Of a stretch of DNA of 64,000 nt, positions 54,897-62,677 are shown in pieces. The stretch comes from Sulfurospirillum deleyianum DSM 6946 (GTDB lineage: Bacteria > Campylobacterota > Campylobacteria > Campylobacterales > Sulfurospirillaceae), in contig NC_013512.1 of assembly GCF_000024885.1 (NCBI RefSeq), positions 1,612,001-1,676,000 on the forward strand. Direction: 5' to 3'. Each line of letters opens with the position of its first letter. The first letter of the stretch is position 1. The translations under genes and the position numbers were made by a program. Under the pieces are notes generated by a model, which was not told the origin of the DNA, did not search any database, and saw only the letters and a list, made by a program, of their open reading frames with translations.

Positions 54897-55616
54897 TTAC
54901 GCCTTTGCTTCCTCTATCTCTTTGTACAAAATACGTCCACAATGCGGACATGTTACGATATCATCTTGTTTCATAACACCTGCATAGGTTTTATCATTGA
55001 TACGCATAAAACAGCCATAACATGCCTGTTTTTTGACAGGAACAACGGTTGAATTTCCTGCCCATTTACGGATTTTTTCATAAAATGTCAAAATCTTTTG
55101 ACTCATTTGAGACAATAACTCTTCTTTTGCCTGATAAACACTTCTTCGCTCTTCTTCAATCTCTTGAATCTGCGTATCAATGGATGCTTTAATACTCTCA
55201 GACTCTTTTTGTGCTTCAGCAATTTTTTCTTCTAAAAGTGTAATATTCGATTGTTTTAACTCAATAATTTTTTCTAAACGACCAATTTCATCATTGGCAA
55301 AATCACACTGCTCTTTAGAAATTTCCTCTTCAAGTTGAAGCGCTTTAACCTCTTTTGCAGTTTTGACCAACGCACTCTTTTTAGCAATATCTTTAAGCTT
55401 AGCAGAAAGTTCAGCCAAATGAGCCTCATTTTTGCCTTTCTTTAACTTAGCTTCAGCGATGTCTGTCGTCAACGCCTCTGCTTGAAGTTTAAACTCTTTC
55501 TCTTTTTCTAAAGAGAGTTTTAACATCTTCTCAATTTTGGCAATGCGTGGTGCAAAATCATCAATCTCTTTGTCTAACTTGGAAAGCTCAATTAACTGTT
55601 CTAAATACTTATTCAT
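54897..55616 (-). CDS. flgZ: Coiled-coil zinc-ribbon protein, FlgZ (HP0958)-like
   Basis: A 239-residue cytoplasmic protein. A long antiparallel coiled coil covers about 5-180. A C4 zinc ribbon follows, with KKQACYGCFMRIND and IVTCPHCGRILY. Size, layout and wording closely match H. pylori HP0958, a flagellar regulator reported to stabilise sigma-54 (RpoN) and bind flaA mRNA. Start 55616 (MNKYLEQL) aligns with that protein. The flanking nif3 and waaA genes are also its H. pylori neighbours. A role in flagellar control here is inferred. Confidence 0.88.
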   Translation of the reverse strand: MNKYLEQLIELSKLDKEIDDFAPRIAKIEKMLKLSLEKEKEFKLQAEALTTDIAEAKLKKGKNEAHLAELSAKLKDIAKKSALVKTAKEVKALQLEEEISKEQCDFANDEIGRLEKIIELKQSNITLLEEKIAEAQKESESIKASIDTQIQEIEEERRSVYQAKEELLSQMSQKILTFYEKIRKWAGNSTVVPVKKQACYGCFMRINDKTYAGVMKQDDIVTCPHCGRILYKEIEEAKA

Positions 55617-55630
55617 CTCTTTTGTGTCCT

Positions 55631-56350
55631 CTATGTATACTGAAACGGATTTTTCGAATTTGACATTATAGCTTGTAATGGGAAATTTTTCAAATGAAGC
55701 GCCAAACACTCTGGGAAATAGCGCTCAGACTCAAAATGCCCAATGTCAATTAATGAGAGCTTATTTTCCTTTGCTTCTAATGCTTGGTGGTATTTAAAAT
55801 CACCACTCAAAAAGCAATCAGCCTCTATCATTCGTATCAAATCGCCCCCTGAACCTGTGGTTATCGCACACGTTTTTATCCACTCTTTTGCCTGTACAAT
55901 GCGTACATGCTCCAGCTGAAAAACACTCTTTACATGTAAAACAAACTCTTCAAAAGGTTGATTCACCTCATAATAACAAACAAAACCCTCACATCTAAGC
56001 AGTTTAAATCCCAATAAAGAGGCAACATACGGATTGAGATGGGAGAGGTCGAAATTGGTATGCATCGCAATTAAAGCAATTTTTTTCTGAACCATTGTTT
56101 GAATTAACGATGAGGGATATCTATTAAAATCAAGCTGTTTTAATCCACTAAAAATCAAAGGATGATGGGTAATAATCAGTGAATTTTCCACAACCTCTTC
56201 TAAGAGTGACGTATCACTATCAAGACTCAAATAGATACGCTCAATCACATCATCCCTACTGCCTATCAAAAGACCACTGTTATCCCACGAAGCCTGCGTG
56301 GAAAAAGGACTAAGGGCGTCTAAATAATCATAAATGTCACCTAAGCGCAT
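55631..56350 (-). CDS. Nif3-like dinuclear metal-binding protein
   Basis: A 239-residue NIF3/YbgI-family protein, sometimes annotated as GTP cyclohydrolase 1 type 2 without strong proof. Metal-binding motifs are LIITHHPLIFSGLKQLDFN, IALIAMHTNFDLSHLN, and LSLIDIGHFESERYFPECL. It overlaps glyQ by one base. Biochemical function is uncertain across the family. Confidence 0.9.
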   Translation of the reverse strand: MRLGDIYDYLDALSPFSTQASWDNSGLLIGSRDDVIERIYLSLDSDTSLLEEVVENSLIITHHPLIFSGLKQLDFNRYPSSLIQTMVQKKIALIAMHTNFDLSHLNPYVASLLGFKLLRCEGFVCYYEVNQPFEEFVLHVKSVFQLEHVRIVQAKEWIKTCAITTGSGGDLIRMIEADCFLSGDFKYHQALEAKENKLSLIDIGHFESERYFPECLALHLKNFPLQAIMSNSKNPFQYT

Positions 56351-57207
56351 TAGCCGACTATTTCCTTATACTTTAAGGCACACCCTTTGGCAAGTTCTCT
56401 AATTTTTAAAATATAATTTTGACGTTGTGTCACCGAAATCGCTTTTCTCGCATCTAAGACATTGAAAGTGTGTGATGCCATAAGACAATAATCATACGCA
56501 GGAAGAGGAATGTTTTCATCTAAACAACGTTTGCACTCAAGACTCGCATTTTCAAATTGCGCAAAAAGCATTGCCACATCAGCCACTTCGAAGTTATAAC
56601 GGCTAAATTCATACTCGCTTTGTTTGTGAACATCCCCATAGGTGATCACGCCAAATGGGTTCTCATTCCAGACCAAATCAAACACCGACTCTTTTTCTTG
56701 CAAATACATCGCAAGGCGTTCAACCCCATAGGTAATTTCAACCGATACAGGACTGCAAGGAATGCCTCCTACCTGCTGAAAATAGGTAAATTGAGTTACT
56801 TCCATACCATCGAGCCACACTTCCCAACCAAGTCCCCATGCACCCAGCGTTGGTGATTCCCAGTTGTCTTCTACAAAACGAATATCATGTTTTTTAATAT
56901 CAAGACCCAACATCTCAAGGCTCTTAAGATAAAGCTCTTGAATGTTATCAGGACTGGGTTTAATGAGCACTTGAAACTGGTAGTAACTGCCCAATCGGTT
57001 AGGGTTTTCACCATAGCGTCCATCAGTAGGTCTACGGCTGGGAGCAACATACGCCGTTGCCCATGGCTTTGAACTGAGGCTTCGTAAAAACGTTGCGTTA
57101 TGAAAGGTTCCAGCCCCTGCAGGCATATCGTAAGGTTGAACAATGGTACACCCTTGCTCTTGCCAAAATGTTTGGAGATTTAAAAGCATTTGACTAAACG
57201 TTAACAC
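56350..57207 (-). CDS. glyQ: Glycyl-tRNA synthetase alpha subunit
   Basis: Catalytic subunit of the heterotetrameric GlyRS. The protein is 285 residues. It has [49 protein letters not shown]-like wording ([20 protein letters not shown]) and [13 protein letters not shown]. The beta subunit glyS is not in this window. No T-box or tRNA-like leader is visible. Confidence 0.98.
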   Translation of the reverse strand: MLTFSQMLLNLQTFWQEQGCTIVQPYDMPAGAGTFHNATFLRSLSSKPWATAYVAPSRRPTDGRYGENPNRLGSYYQFQVLIKPSPDNIQELYLKSLEMLGLDIKKHDIRFVEDNWESPTLGAWGLGWEVWLDGMEVTQFTYFQQVGGIPCSPVSVEITYGVERLAMYLQEKESVFDLVWNENPFGVITYGDVHKQSEYEFSRYNFEVADVAMLFAQFENASLECKRCLDENIPLPAYDYCLMASHTFNVLDARKAISVTQRQNYILKIRELAKGCALKYKEIVG

Positions 57208-57219
57208 ACTCTTTCCTTT

Positions 57220-57229
57220 TTACATGTAA
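57220..57229. repeat. Intergenic TTACATGTAA copy upstream of glyQ
   Basis: TTTTACATGTAAAG fills most of the 25-base gap between the upstream hypothetical's stop (57233) and the glyQ ATG (57207). It begins 13 bases before the start, so it overlaps the glyQ ribosome-binding region. Confidence 0.8.
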
Positions 57230-57232
57230 AGA

Positions 57233-57724
57233 TTATTTTGCAGATGGCGTATAACTCTCCACTGCTTTATTCCACATCATTTTATATTTTCGCTTGGTAA
57301 ATTCAAGCTCATCTTGCAAGATTTCAATCTGTTTGGTTAAAGTTTCAATGGTTTTACGATCTTCGTCGTAAAGTTCCTGCATCGAAAAAAGAGCCTCTTT
57401 TAAAAAACGGTTTTCACCTTTTAAGGTCTCTAAAGTCTCCTCTTTTGCATCCAAAACTTTTTCATGCAAACTCAAAATTGCCCCGAGCGTTTTTTCAACA
57501 AATTCAGAACTCATGGATACAGAGCCACCCTCATAGGCTTCATCCAAAACAACCCCCTTGGTTGCAGGAATCAGCGCTTGTGCACTCCGACTGACTTCAA
57601 CAAAATACGAACCCTCTTCGTCCTCTTTTGCGACCAATTTTCCTTCATCTATCAAGGCATGAACAGCTGCAACGTCTAAATTTACCAAAGTACAAAACTC
57701 TTCAATTTTCATCCAACTGTTCAT
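57233..57724 (-). CDS. Conserved-looking hypothetical, HTH-like N-terminus plus coiled coil
   Basis: A 163-residue protein. The N-terminus (NSWMKIEEFCTLVNLDVAAV) resembles a MerR-like or helix-turn-helix segment followed by a beta-hairpin (GKLVAKEDEEGSYFVEV). A coiled coil follows at about 85-150 (ETLKGENRFLKEALFSMQEL). I think this matches a Campylobacterota-restricted family (possibly DUF3972), but I am not certain. It lies between purE and glyQ and may be cotranscribed. The role is unknown. Confidence 0.75.
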   Translation of the reverse strand: MNSWMKIEEFCTLVNLDVAAVHALIDEGKLVAKEDEEGSYFVEVSRSAQALIPATKGVVLDEAYEGGSVSMSSEFVEKTLGAILSLHEKVLDAKEETLETLKGENRFLKEALFSMQELYDEDRKTIETLTKQIEILQDELEFTKRKYKMMWNKAVESYTPSAK

Positions 57725-57735
57725 TTCCGCTCCTT

Positions 57736-58230
57736 TTAGATAATACTTTCAATCCCCATTGAATCCGTTTCAACTTTTTTGGCTTTTAAAATACGATCTT
57801 CTTTCAGTTTTGCCGCTAACTCTTCATCATCAATGGCCAAAATTTGCATCGCTAAATAAGCACTATTCACCGCACCTGCGGAGCCAATAGCAACCGTAGC
57901 CACAGGCATACCCCCTGGCATCTGAACAGTACTTAAAAGCGCATCCAGACCTTCCATAACGCCCCCTTTCATGGGAACACCAATCACAGGCTTCGTTGTT
58001 AAAGAAGCAACCACTCCTGCTAGATGGGCGGCCATTCCTGCGGCACAAATAAAGACTTTTGCCCCTTTGGCTTCTGCATTTTTAACATACTGATGGGTTC
58101 GCTCTGGACTTCGATGGGCAGAAGAGACCACAAGTTCATGCAAAACACCAAATTTCTCTAGGGTTTTTGCACACTCTTCCATGACACTATAATCACTCTT
58201 ACTTCCCATTAAAATAGAAACAAATTTCAT
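57736..58230 (-). CDS. purE: N5-carboxyaminoimidazole ribonucleotide mutase (PurE)
   Basis: Purine-synthesis enzyme of PurE class I. It has 164 residues. SILMGSKSDYSVMEECAKTL, VSSAHRSPERTHQYV and FICAAGMAAHLAGVVASLTT are the active-site motifs, followed by STVQMPGGMPVATVAIG. No purK is adjacent. It overlaps the U32 peptidase gene by four bases (ATGA). Confidence 0.97.
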   Translation of the reverse strand: MKFVSILMGSKSDYSVMEECAKTLEKFGVLHELVVSSAHRSPERTHQYVKNAEAKGAKVFICAAGMAAHLAGVVASLTTKPVIGVPMKGGVMEGLDALLSTVQMPGGMPVATVAIGSAGAVNSAYLAMQILAIDDEELAAKLKEDRILKAKKVETDSMGIESII

Positions 58231-59498
58231 TCTTGATCCTTTAACTGTAATCGTAAAAAACTAAATCCCGCCACAGGAATTGGTAGCATAATGGCATGAA
58301 TATTGCCACTATGAATCTCATCGAACTGTTTACCGTTTGCCGTTTGAAGCTTTTTAAAAAGAATCTTCCACGCTCCATGCTCTTCAAAAATCGTACCGAT
58401 TTCATTATCTACGCACACGCCCACAGCAGAAGATGGCATCACTAATTCATAGCTTACATGTAACTTTAAAACATCTTTACAAAGACAATTTGTACCATCT
58501 TCACTCACCTGTGCCACGACTTGATGCGTTCCTTCGCTAATGGAATGGGCGAGGTTTTGCGTATCATTTTTTTCATAAGGACGATTGACAAGGTACCCAT
58601 CGCTAAAGCCTCTGTTTTTCGTTGAATCAAGCTCTTTCATATATTTTTCTGCCACAAATTGGTTGGCAAAATAATCTTCAATGGCTTGGCGATACGTTTT
58701 AGTCGTAATCCCAACATAATAAGGGCTTTTTGTGCGTCCTTCAATTTTTAACGAATCAATCACGCCTGAGTCTAAAATTTCTTTGACATGCGCACTAAGA
58801 TTGAGGTCTTTCGCATTCATGATGTGCGTACCCTCTTCGCTCTCCTCTATTCTAAAGAGCGTTCCACTCTCCTCGTTATGGGCATAGAGTGTGTAAGGGA
58901 AACGACAGTCATTCGCACAGCTTCCTCGGTTGGAAACCCGTCCGCTTTGAACGGAACTGATTAAACACCGTCCACTATACGCAAAACACATAGAACCATG
59001 CACAAATACTTCCAACTCTAAATGCGGTAAATGTTTTTTAATCTGTTCTAAATCTTTTAGACTCACTTCTCGTGCGGCGATAATGCGTTTCACACCCATA
59101 TCCGCATACACTTCAGCATCCAAATAATTAAGAACATTCGCTTGTGTGGAGAGATGAATGGGAATATGCGGGGCAATTTTACGTGCAAGCTTTATCACAC
59201 CAGGAGCTGCCACAATAAAGGCATCAGGATTCATCGCCGCCACACGCTCAATATGTTTTTCCAAAAGAGGAATCTGCGCATTGAAAGGAAAGCCATTGAT
59301 GGTAGCATGCAAATGCTTGCCTCTTTCATGCGTGTATTTTATCGCTTCTTCAAAACTTTCATAGGTAAACTCTTTGCCTGAACGAATCCGAAGGGAGAAG
59401 TGACTCACCCCCGCATAGACAGCATCCGCACCATACGCCAGTGCGATTTTTAATTTTTCAAAATTTCCCGCAGGGGAGAGAAGCTCAATATCTTTCAA
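58227..59498 (-). CDS. Peptidase U32 family protein (YegQ/TrhP-like)
   Basis: A 423-residue U32 protein. LLSPAGNFEKLKIALAYGAD is the usual N-terminus. The U32 signature region is FVHGSMCFAYSGRCLISSVQ and VSNRGSCANDCRFPYTLY, with iron-sulfur-type cysteines. Studied relatives (TrhP, RlhA) act in RNA hydroxylation rather than proteolysis, so the old name collagenase is doubtful. It abuts cheZ, as prtC does in H. pylori. Confidence 0.93.
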   Translation of the reverse strand: MKDIELLSPAGNFEKLKIALAYGADAVYAGVSHFSLRIRSGKEFTYESFEEAIKYTHERGKHLHATINGFPFNAQIPLLEKHIERVAAMNPDAFIVAAPGVIKLARKIAPHIPIHLSTQANVLNYLDAEVYADMGVKRIIAAREVSLKDLEQIKKHLPHLELEVFVHGSMCFAYSGRCLISSVQSGRVSNRGSCANDCRFPYTLYAHNEESGTLFRIEESEEGTHIMNAKDLNLSAHVKEILDSGVIDSLKIEGRTKSPYYVGITTKTYRQAIEDYFANQFVAEKYMKELDSTKNRGFSDGYLVNRPYEKNDTQNLAHSISEGTHQVVAQVSEDGTNCLCKDVLKLHVSYELVMPSSAVGVCVDNEIGTIFEEHGAWKILFKKLQTANGKQFDEIHSGNIHAIMLPIPVAGFSFLRLQLKDQE

Positions 59499-60236
59499 CT
59501 ATTTCTTTCCTAAACTAGCAATCAATGCCTCAATATCTTCACTGGTCACAACATCTTCTGTGGAGGTGTCTCCATGAATGTGAACCGCAGAACCCACTCG
59601 TTTTTCATCATCTTGTTTGCCTTCAAACAAGGCATTCATGTATTTTGACAATGCTCGCATAACATTAATAACCCGTTCAATTTTTTGGCGGTGAATATCT
59701 TGATATTGCATCATATCCATCGTCATCATAACTTCATCTTCCGCCATTTGCGCATGCATTAAAATTTCTTCCACACTTTCATGCATCGTACGATTATCAT
59801 CTAACGCTTTTTGAAACTGTTCAATTTTAGGAAATTTTGCAACCAATGTTTCAAACAATGCAATATTGGAATTCACTTGCTTACTGACTTCTTTTGCACG
59901 ATCTTCCACACTCATCATAAAGTTGTTCATCGTTTCAAGTTTATCAAAGACTTGGGTTGCTTTTAACTCAGAATCTTTAGTAACATCGTCTAGTTGATGC
60001 ACCATTTTGTGATCATCTGTCGGCGGTGGCGGTGGCCAACTCATCGTTGAAGAGGGACGGTATTCCTGCATGAGCTGATGGGTAGCTCTCTCTTTTTCAT
60101 CATCAAGCGCATCGCTGTCCACCAAAGGAGTCTCTTCAAATGTATCACTCTCATCCATCGTTAACGTAGCAGGGGCATCATCTTGCATATCATCTAACTC
60201 ACCTGCCATTAAAGCATCAAGTTCTTCTTGCGTCAT
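59499..60236 (-). CDS. cheZ: CheZ-like chemotaxis phosphatase
   Basis: A 245-residue protein of the remote epsilonproteobacterial CheZ group. The helical core contains MDMMQYQDIHRQKIERVI, with candidate catalytic Asp180 and Gln184 in the D-x3-Q spacing needed to dephosphorylate CheY-P. The C-terminal SEDIEALIASLGKK matches the CheY-binding tail of CheZ. The N-terminal MTQEELDALMAGELDD also looks like the CheY-binding peptide of FliM. A Pro run (WPPPPP) links the parts. The position next to the U32 gene matches H. pylori HP0170. Confidence 0.85.
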   Translation of the reverse strand: MTQEELDALMAGELDDMQDDAPATLTMDESDTFEETPLVDSDALDDEKERATHQLMQEYRPSSTMSWPPPPPTDDHKMVHQLDDVTKDSELKATQVFDKLETMNNFMMSVEDRAKEVSKQVNSNIALFETLVAKFPKIEQFQKALDDNRTMHESVEEILMHAQMAEDEVMMTMDMMQYQDIHRQKIERVINVMRALSKYMNALFEGKQDDEKRVGSAVHIHGDTSTEDVVTSEDIEALIASLGKK

Positions 60237-60324
60237 CAGCTTTCTCCTAAAAAGAATTATGATTTATTATAGTGAACTTTATATATAATTTAACTTTAAA
60301 ACCCTGAAAAAGAAGGCAACACAC

Positions 60325-61104
60325 ATGATCGTTGATTTGCACAATCACACCCCTCTTTGCAATCATGCCACCGGTAGCATTGAAACGTATGTACAAAAAG
60401 CTATTGAACAAAAAATAGATATTTTTGGGTTTTCAGACCATGCACCTATGCACTTTGATGAAGCGTATCGTATGCGTTTTGATGAGATGGAGACGTACGA
60501 AAAAGAGGTTTTACATGTAAAGATGAAATACCGTGATTCCATTCGCATTTTACTCGCCTATGAAATTGATTTTTTAGAGGGATATCTTGATGAGAGCGTA
60601 CTGGCTCGTAAGGTTGATTATCGCATTGGATCTGTTCATTTTTTAGGCAAGTGGGGATTTGATAATCCAGAGTTTATTGGAGGCTATCAAAATAAAAATA
60701 TTGATGCCATTTGGGAAGAGTATTTTGCAGCCATTAAGACTATGGCAGAGAGTCATCTTTTTGATATTGTTGGGCACATAGACTTAATCAAAGTGTTTAA
60801 ATTTTTGCCTAAAAAAGATGTACGATGCATTGCTAAAGAAGCTATTAAGGCTATAAAGAAAGCCGATATGGTCATCGAACTCAATGCTGCGGGACTTAGA
60901 AAACCCATTCAAGAACAGTATCCTAGTCATCCACTGATGGAATTAATGGCAGAACATGATATCCCAATTACGTTTGGCTCAGATGCCCATACACCTGAAC
61001 AAATTGGCTATTGCCATGATAAATTACGCACGTTAGCACATCACTACGGGTATACAACATGTGCAACGTTTGAAGAAAGAGAGCGCCAACTGATTAATTT
61101 TTAA
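60325..61104 (+). CDS. PHP-domain histidinol-phosphatase-like protein
   Basis: A 259-residue metallophosphatase with a complete PHP metal set: MIVDLHNHTPLCNHATGS, FGFSDHAPMHFDEAYRMRFD, AYEIDFLEGYLD, VGHIDLIKVF, and ITFGSDAHTPEQIGY. This corresponds to the HisK/HisJ type that dephosphorylates histidinol phosphate, although PHP proteins can have other phosphate substrates. No other his genes are nearby. A palindrome copy at 60511 encodes VLHVKMK. Confidence 0.9.
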   Translation: MIVDLHNHTPLCNHATGSIETYVQKAIEQKIDIFGFSDHAPMHFDEAYRMRFDEMETYEKEVLHVKMKYRDSIRILLAYEIDFLEGYLDESVLARKVDYRIGSVHFLGKWGFDNPEFIGGYQNKNIDAIWEEYFAAIKTMAESHLFDIVGHIDLIKVFKFLPKKDVRCIAKEAIKAIKKADMVIELNAAGLRKPIQEQYPSHPLMELMAEHDIPITFGSDAHTPEQIGYCHDKLRTLAHHYGYTTCATFEERERQLINF

Positions 61105-61175
61105 GCAGAGTGCCCCTCGTTATTTTCAGTTGTATCTGATAAAATTACTGAAATTTAAAATTGCAGGAGTAACAC

Positions 61176-62606
61176 ATGGGTAAGTTCGTGAACAGTGTTG
61201 AAGAATTTTTCAAATATTGTACCGATAATGAGGTTGAGTTTGTTGATTTTCGTTTTACCGATATGAAAGGAACATGGCATCATGTTACCTACACCATTGA
61301 AGCGGTCAATCCAGACTCTTTCCACAGCGGTATCCCTTTTGATGGCTCATCCATCGAACATTGGCAACCGATTAACAAATCTGACATGCTCCTCAAACCT
61401 GAAGCAGAAACAGCGTTCCTAGACCCTTTTACAGCAGATCCTACCATTGTTGTTTTTTGTGATGTCTATGACATTTACAAAGGTGAATTGTATGAAAAAT
61501 GTCCACGTAGTATCGCCAAAAAAACATTACAACATTTAGCAACAACGGGCTTAGGTGATGTAGCTTACTTTGGACCTGAAAATGAATTTTTTGTGTTTGA
61601 CGATGTCAAAATCAGAGATGACATCAACTGTTCTTACTATGAAGTGGATTCTGAAGAGGGTGGCTGGAACAGTGCGAAAGAGTACAAAGATGGTTACAAC
61701 ACAGGTCACCGCCCAGGAACAAAGGGAGGCTATTTCCCAGTGCCACCTATTGACTCTATGGTCGATTTACGTGCAGAAATGGTACAGGTGTTAAAACAAA
61801 TTGGTCTTGAGGTTTTCGTGGTTCACCATGAAGTCGCACAAGGTCAAGGCGAAATCGGTGTGAAGTTTGGAACTCTTATCGAAGCAGCAGATAATGTACA
61901 AAAATACAAATATGTGGTTAAAATGGTTGCCCACCTCAACGGCAAAACAGCAACCTTTATGCCAAAACCACTTTACGGGGACAATGGTAGCGGTATGCAC
62001 GTTCACCAATCTATCTGGAAAGATGGCAAAAACTTGTTTTACAAAGCAGGTGAATACGCAAACCTCAGCGATATGGCACGTTGGTACATCGGTGGTATTT
62101 TAAAACATGCACGTAGTGTTGCGGCATTTACAAACCCATCAACCAACTCTTATAAGCGTTTAATTCCAGGATTTGAAGCACCTTCCATTCTAACGTACTC
62201 TATGCAAAATCGCTCAGCTTCATGTCGTATTCCTTACGGTGCAGGTGAAAAATCAGTCCGTGTGGAGATGCGCTTCCCAGACTCAACAGCGTGCCCATAC
62301 CTTGCCTTCTCAGCCATGCTTTTAGCGGGTATTGATGGTATCAACACCAAAACAGAGCCTATTGGTCCAATGGATGAGGATTTATTTGAATTGACACTTG
62401 ATGAAATCAGAGAGAAAGGGATTAACCAAATGCCTCATACACTCAGAGGTTCTCTTGAAGCTTTGATTCGTGACAATGAGTATCTTAACCCTGTGATGTC
62501 TAAAGAGTTTATCGATACCTACCAACACTACAAATTTGAAACACAAGTCTGGCCAGATGAGGCAAGACCTACGGCATTTGAATTTAAAACCATGTTCTCA
62601 TGCTAA
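61176..62606 (+). CDS. glnA: Glutamine synthetase, type I
   Basis: Makes glutamine from glutamate, ammonia and ATP as a dodecamer. The protein is 476 residues. [61 protein letters not shown] and the ATP-site [12 protein letters not shown] are intact. At the adenylylation loop (E. coli Tyr397 in NLYDLPPEE) this enzyme reads [10 protein letters not shown] with Phe404, so it should not be regulated by adenylylation. A Shine-Dalgarno AGGAG precedes the ATG. Confidence 0.98.
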   Translation: MGKFVNSVEEFFKYCTDNEVEFVDFRFTDMKGTWHHVTYTIEAVNPDSFHSGIPFDGSSIEHWQPINKSDMLLKPEAETAFLDPFTADPTIVVFCDVYDIYKGELYEKCPRSIAKKTLQHLATTGLGDVAYFGPENEFFVFDDVKIRDDINCSYYEVDSEEGGWNSAKEYKDGYNTGHRPGTKGGYFPVPPIDSMVDLRAEMVQVLKQIGLEVFVVHHEVAQGQGEIGVKFGTLIEAADNVQKYKYVVKMVAHLNGKTATFMPKPLYGDNGSGMHVHQSIWKDGKNLFYKAGEYANLSDMARWYIGGILKHARSVAAFTNPSTNSYKRLIPGFEAPSILTYSMQNRSASCRIPYGAGEKSVRVEMRFPDSTACPYLAFSAMLLAGIDGINTKTEPIGPMDEDLFELTLDEIREKGINQMPHTLRGSLEALIRDNEYLNPVMSKEFIDTYQHYKFETQVWPDEARPTAFEFKTMFSC

Positions 62607-62612
62607 TCTTAC

Positions 62613-62633
62613 AAAGGGGATAAATTCCCCTTT
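62613..62633 (+). terminator. Intrinsic terminator of glnA
   Basis: AAAGGGGA and TCCCCTTT form an 8-bp GC-containing stem with loop TAAAT, followed by a T-rich run (CTTCTTCTTCTTTTTT). It starts seven bases after the stop codon. Confidence 0.85.
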
Positions 62634-62664
62634 GCTTCTTCTTCTTTTTTCACACTTTTTATCA

Positions 62665-62674
62665 TTACATGTAA
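62665..62674. repeat. Intergenic TTACATGTAA copy, glnA-PBP
   Basis: ATTACATGTAAC lies between the glnA terminator and the PBP stop codon, three bases from the end of the PBP gene. Confidence 0.8.
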
Positions 62675-62677
62675 CCC

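Larger units (their letters stand above)
3436..62674. repeat. Highly iterated palindrome TTACATGTAA, 31 dispersed copies
   Basis: Copies start at 3436, 4133, 4252, 7345, 8013, 9504, 11882, 11937, 14117, 15795, 18131, 23256, 23997, 30050, 31844, 34134, 35616, 36376, 38447, 43196, 44307, 46206, 48659, 50304, 51454, 53846, 55930, 57220, 58454, 60511 and 62665. Sixteen extend to TTTACATGTAAA and four to CTTTACATGTAAAG (4131, 11935, 36374, 43194). One-mismatch relatives are near 14732, 15951, 17858, 21252, 45319 and 49176. Independent-base composition (A and T 0.3 each) predicts about 0.17 copies in 64 kb. Of roughly 44 ACATGT hexamers I found, 31 carry the full TT/AA flanks. Five copies are intergenic and 26 are coding. 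The function is unknown. Confidence 0.9.

Noticed and set aside
60000-60030. Pro-rich run in CheZ as a frameshift or misassembly sign
   Set aside because: The reading frame continues on both sides with matching family motifs, and a Pro linker is plausible for this protein.
3436-62674. Dispersed palindromes as a CRISPR array or transposon-end repeats
   Set aside because: Copies are 10-14 bases, singly dispersed at irregular distances, mostly inside intact genes and without spacers, target duplications or cas or transposase genes.
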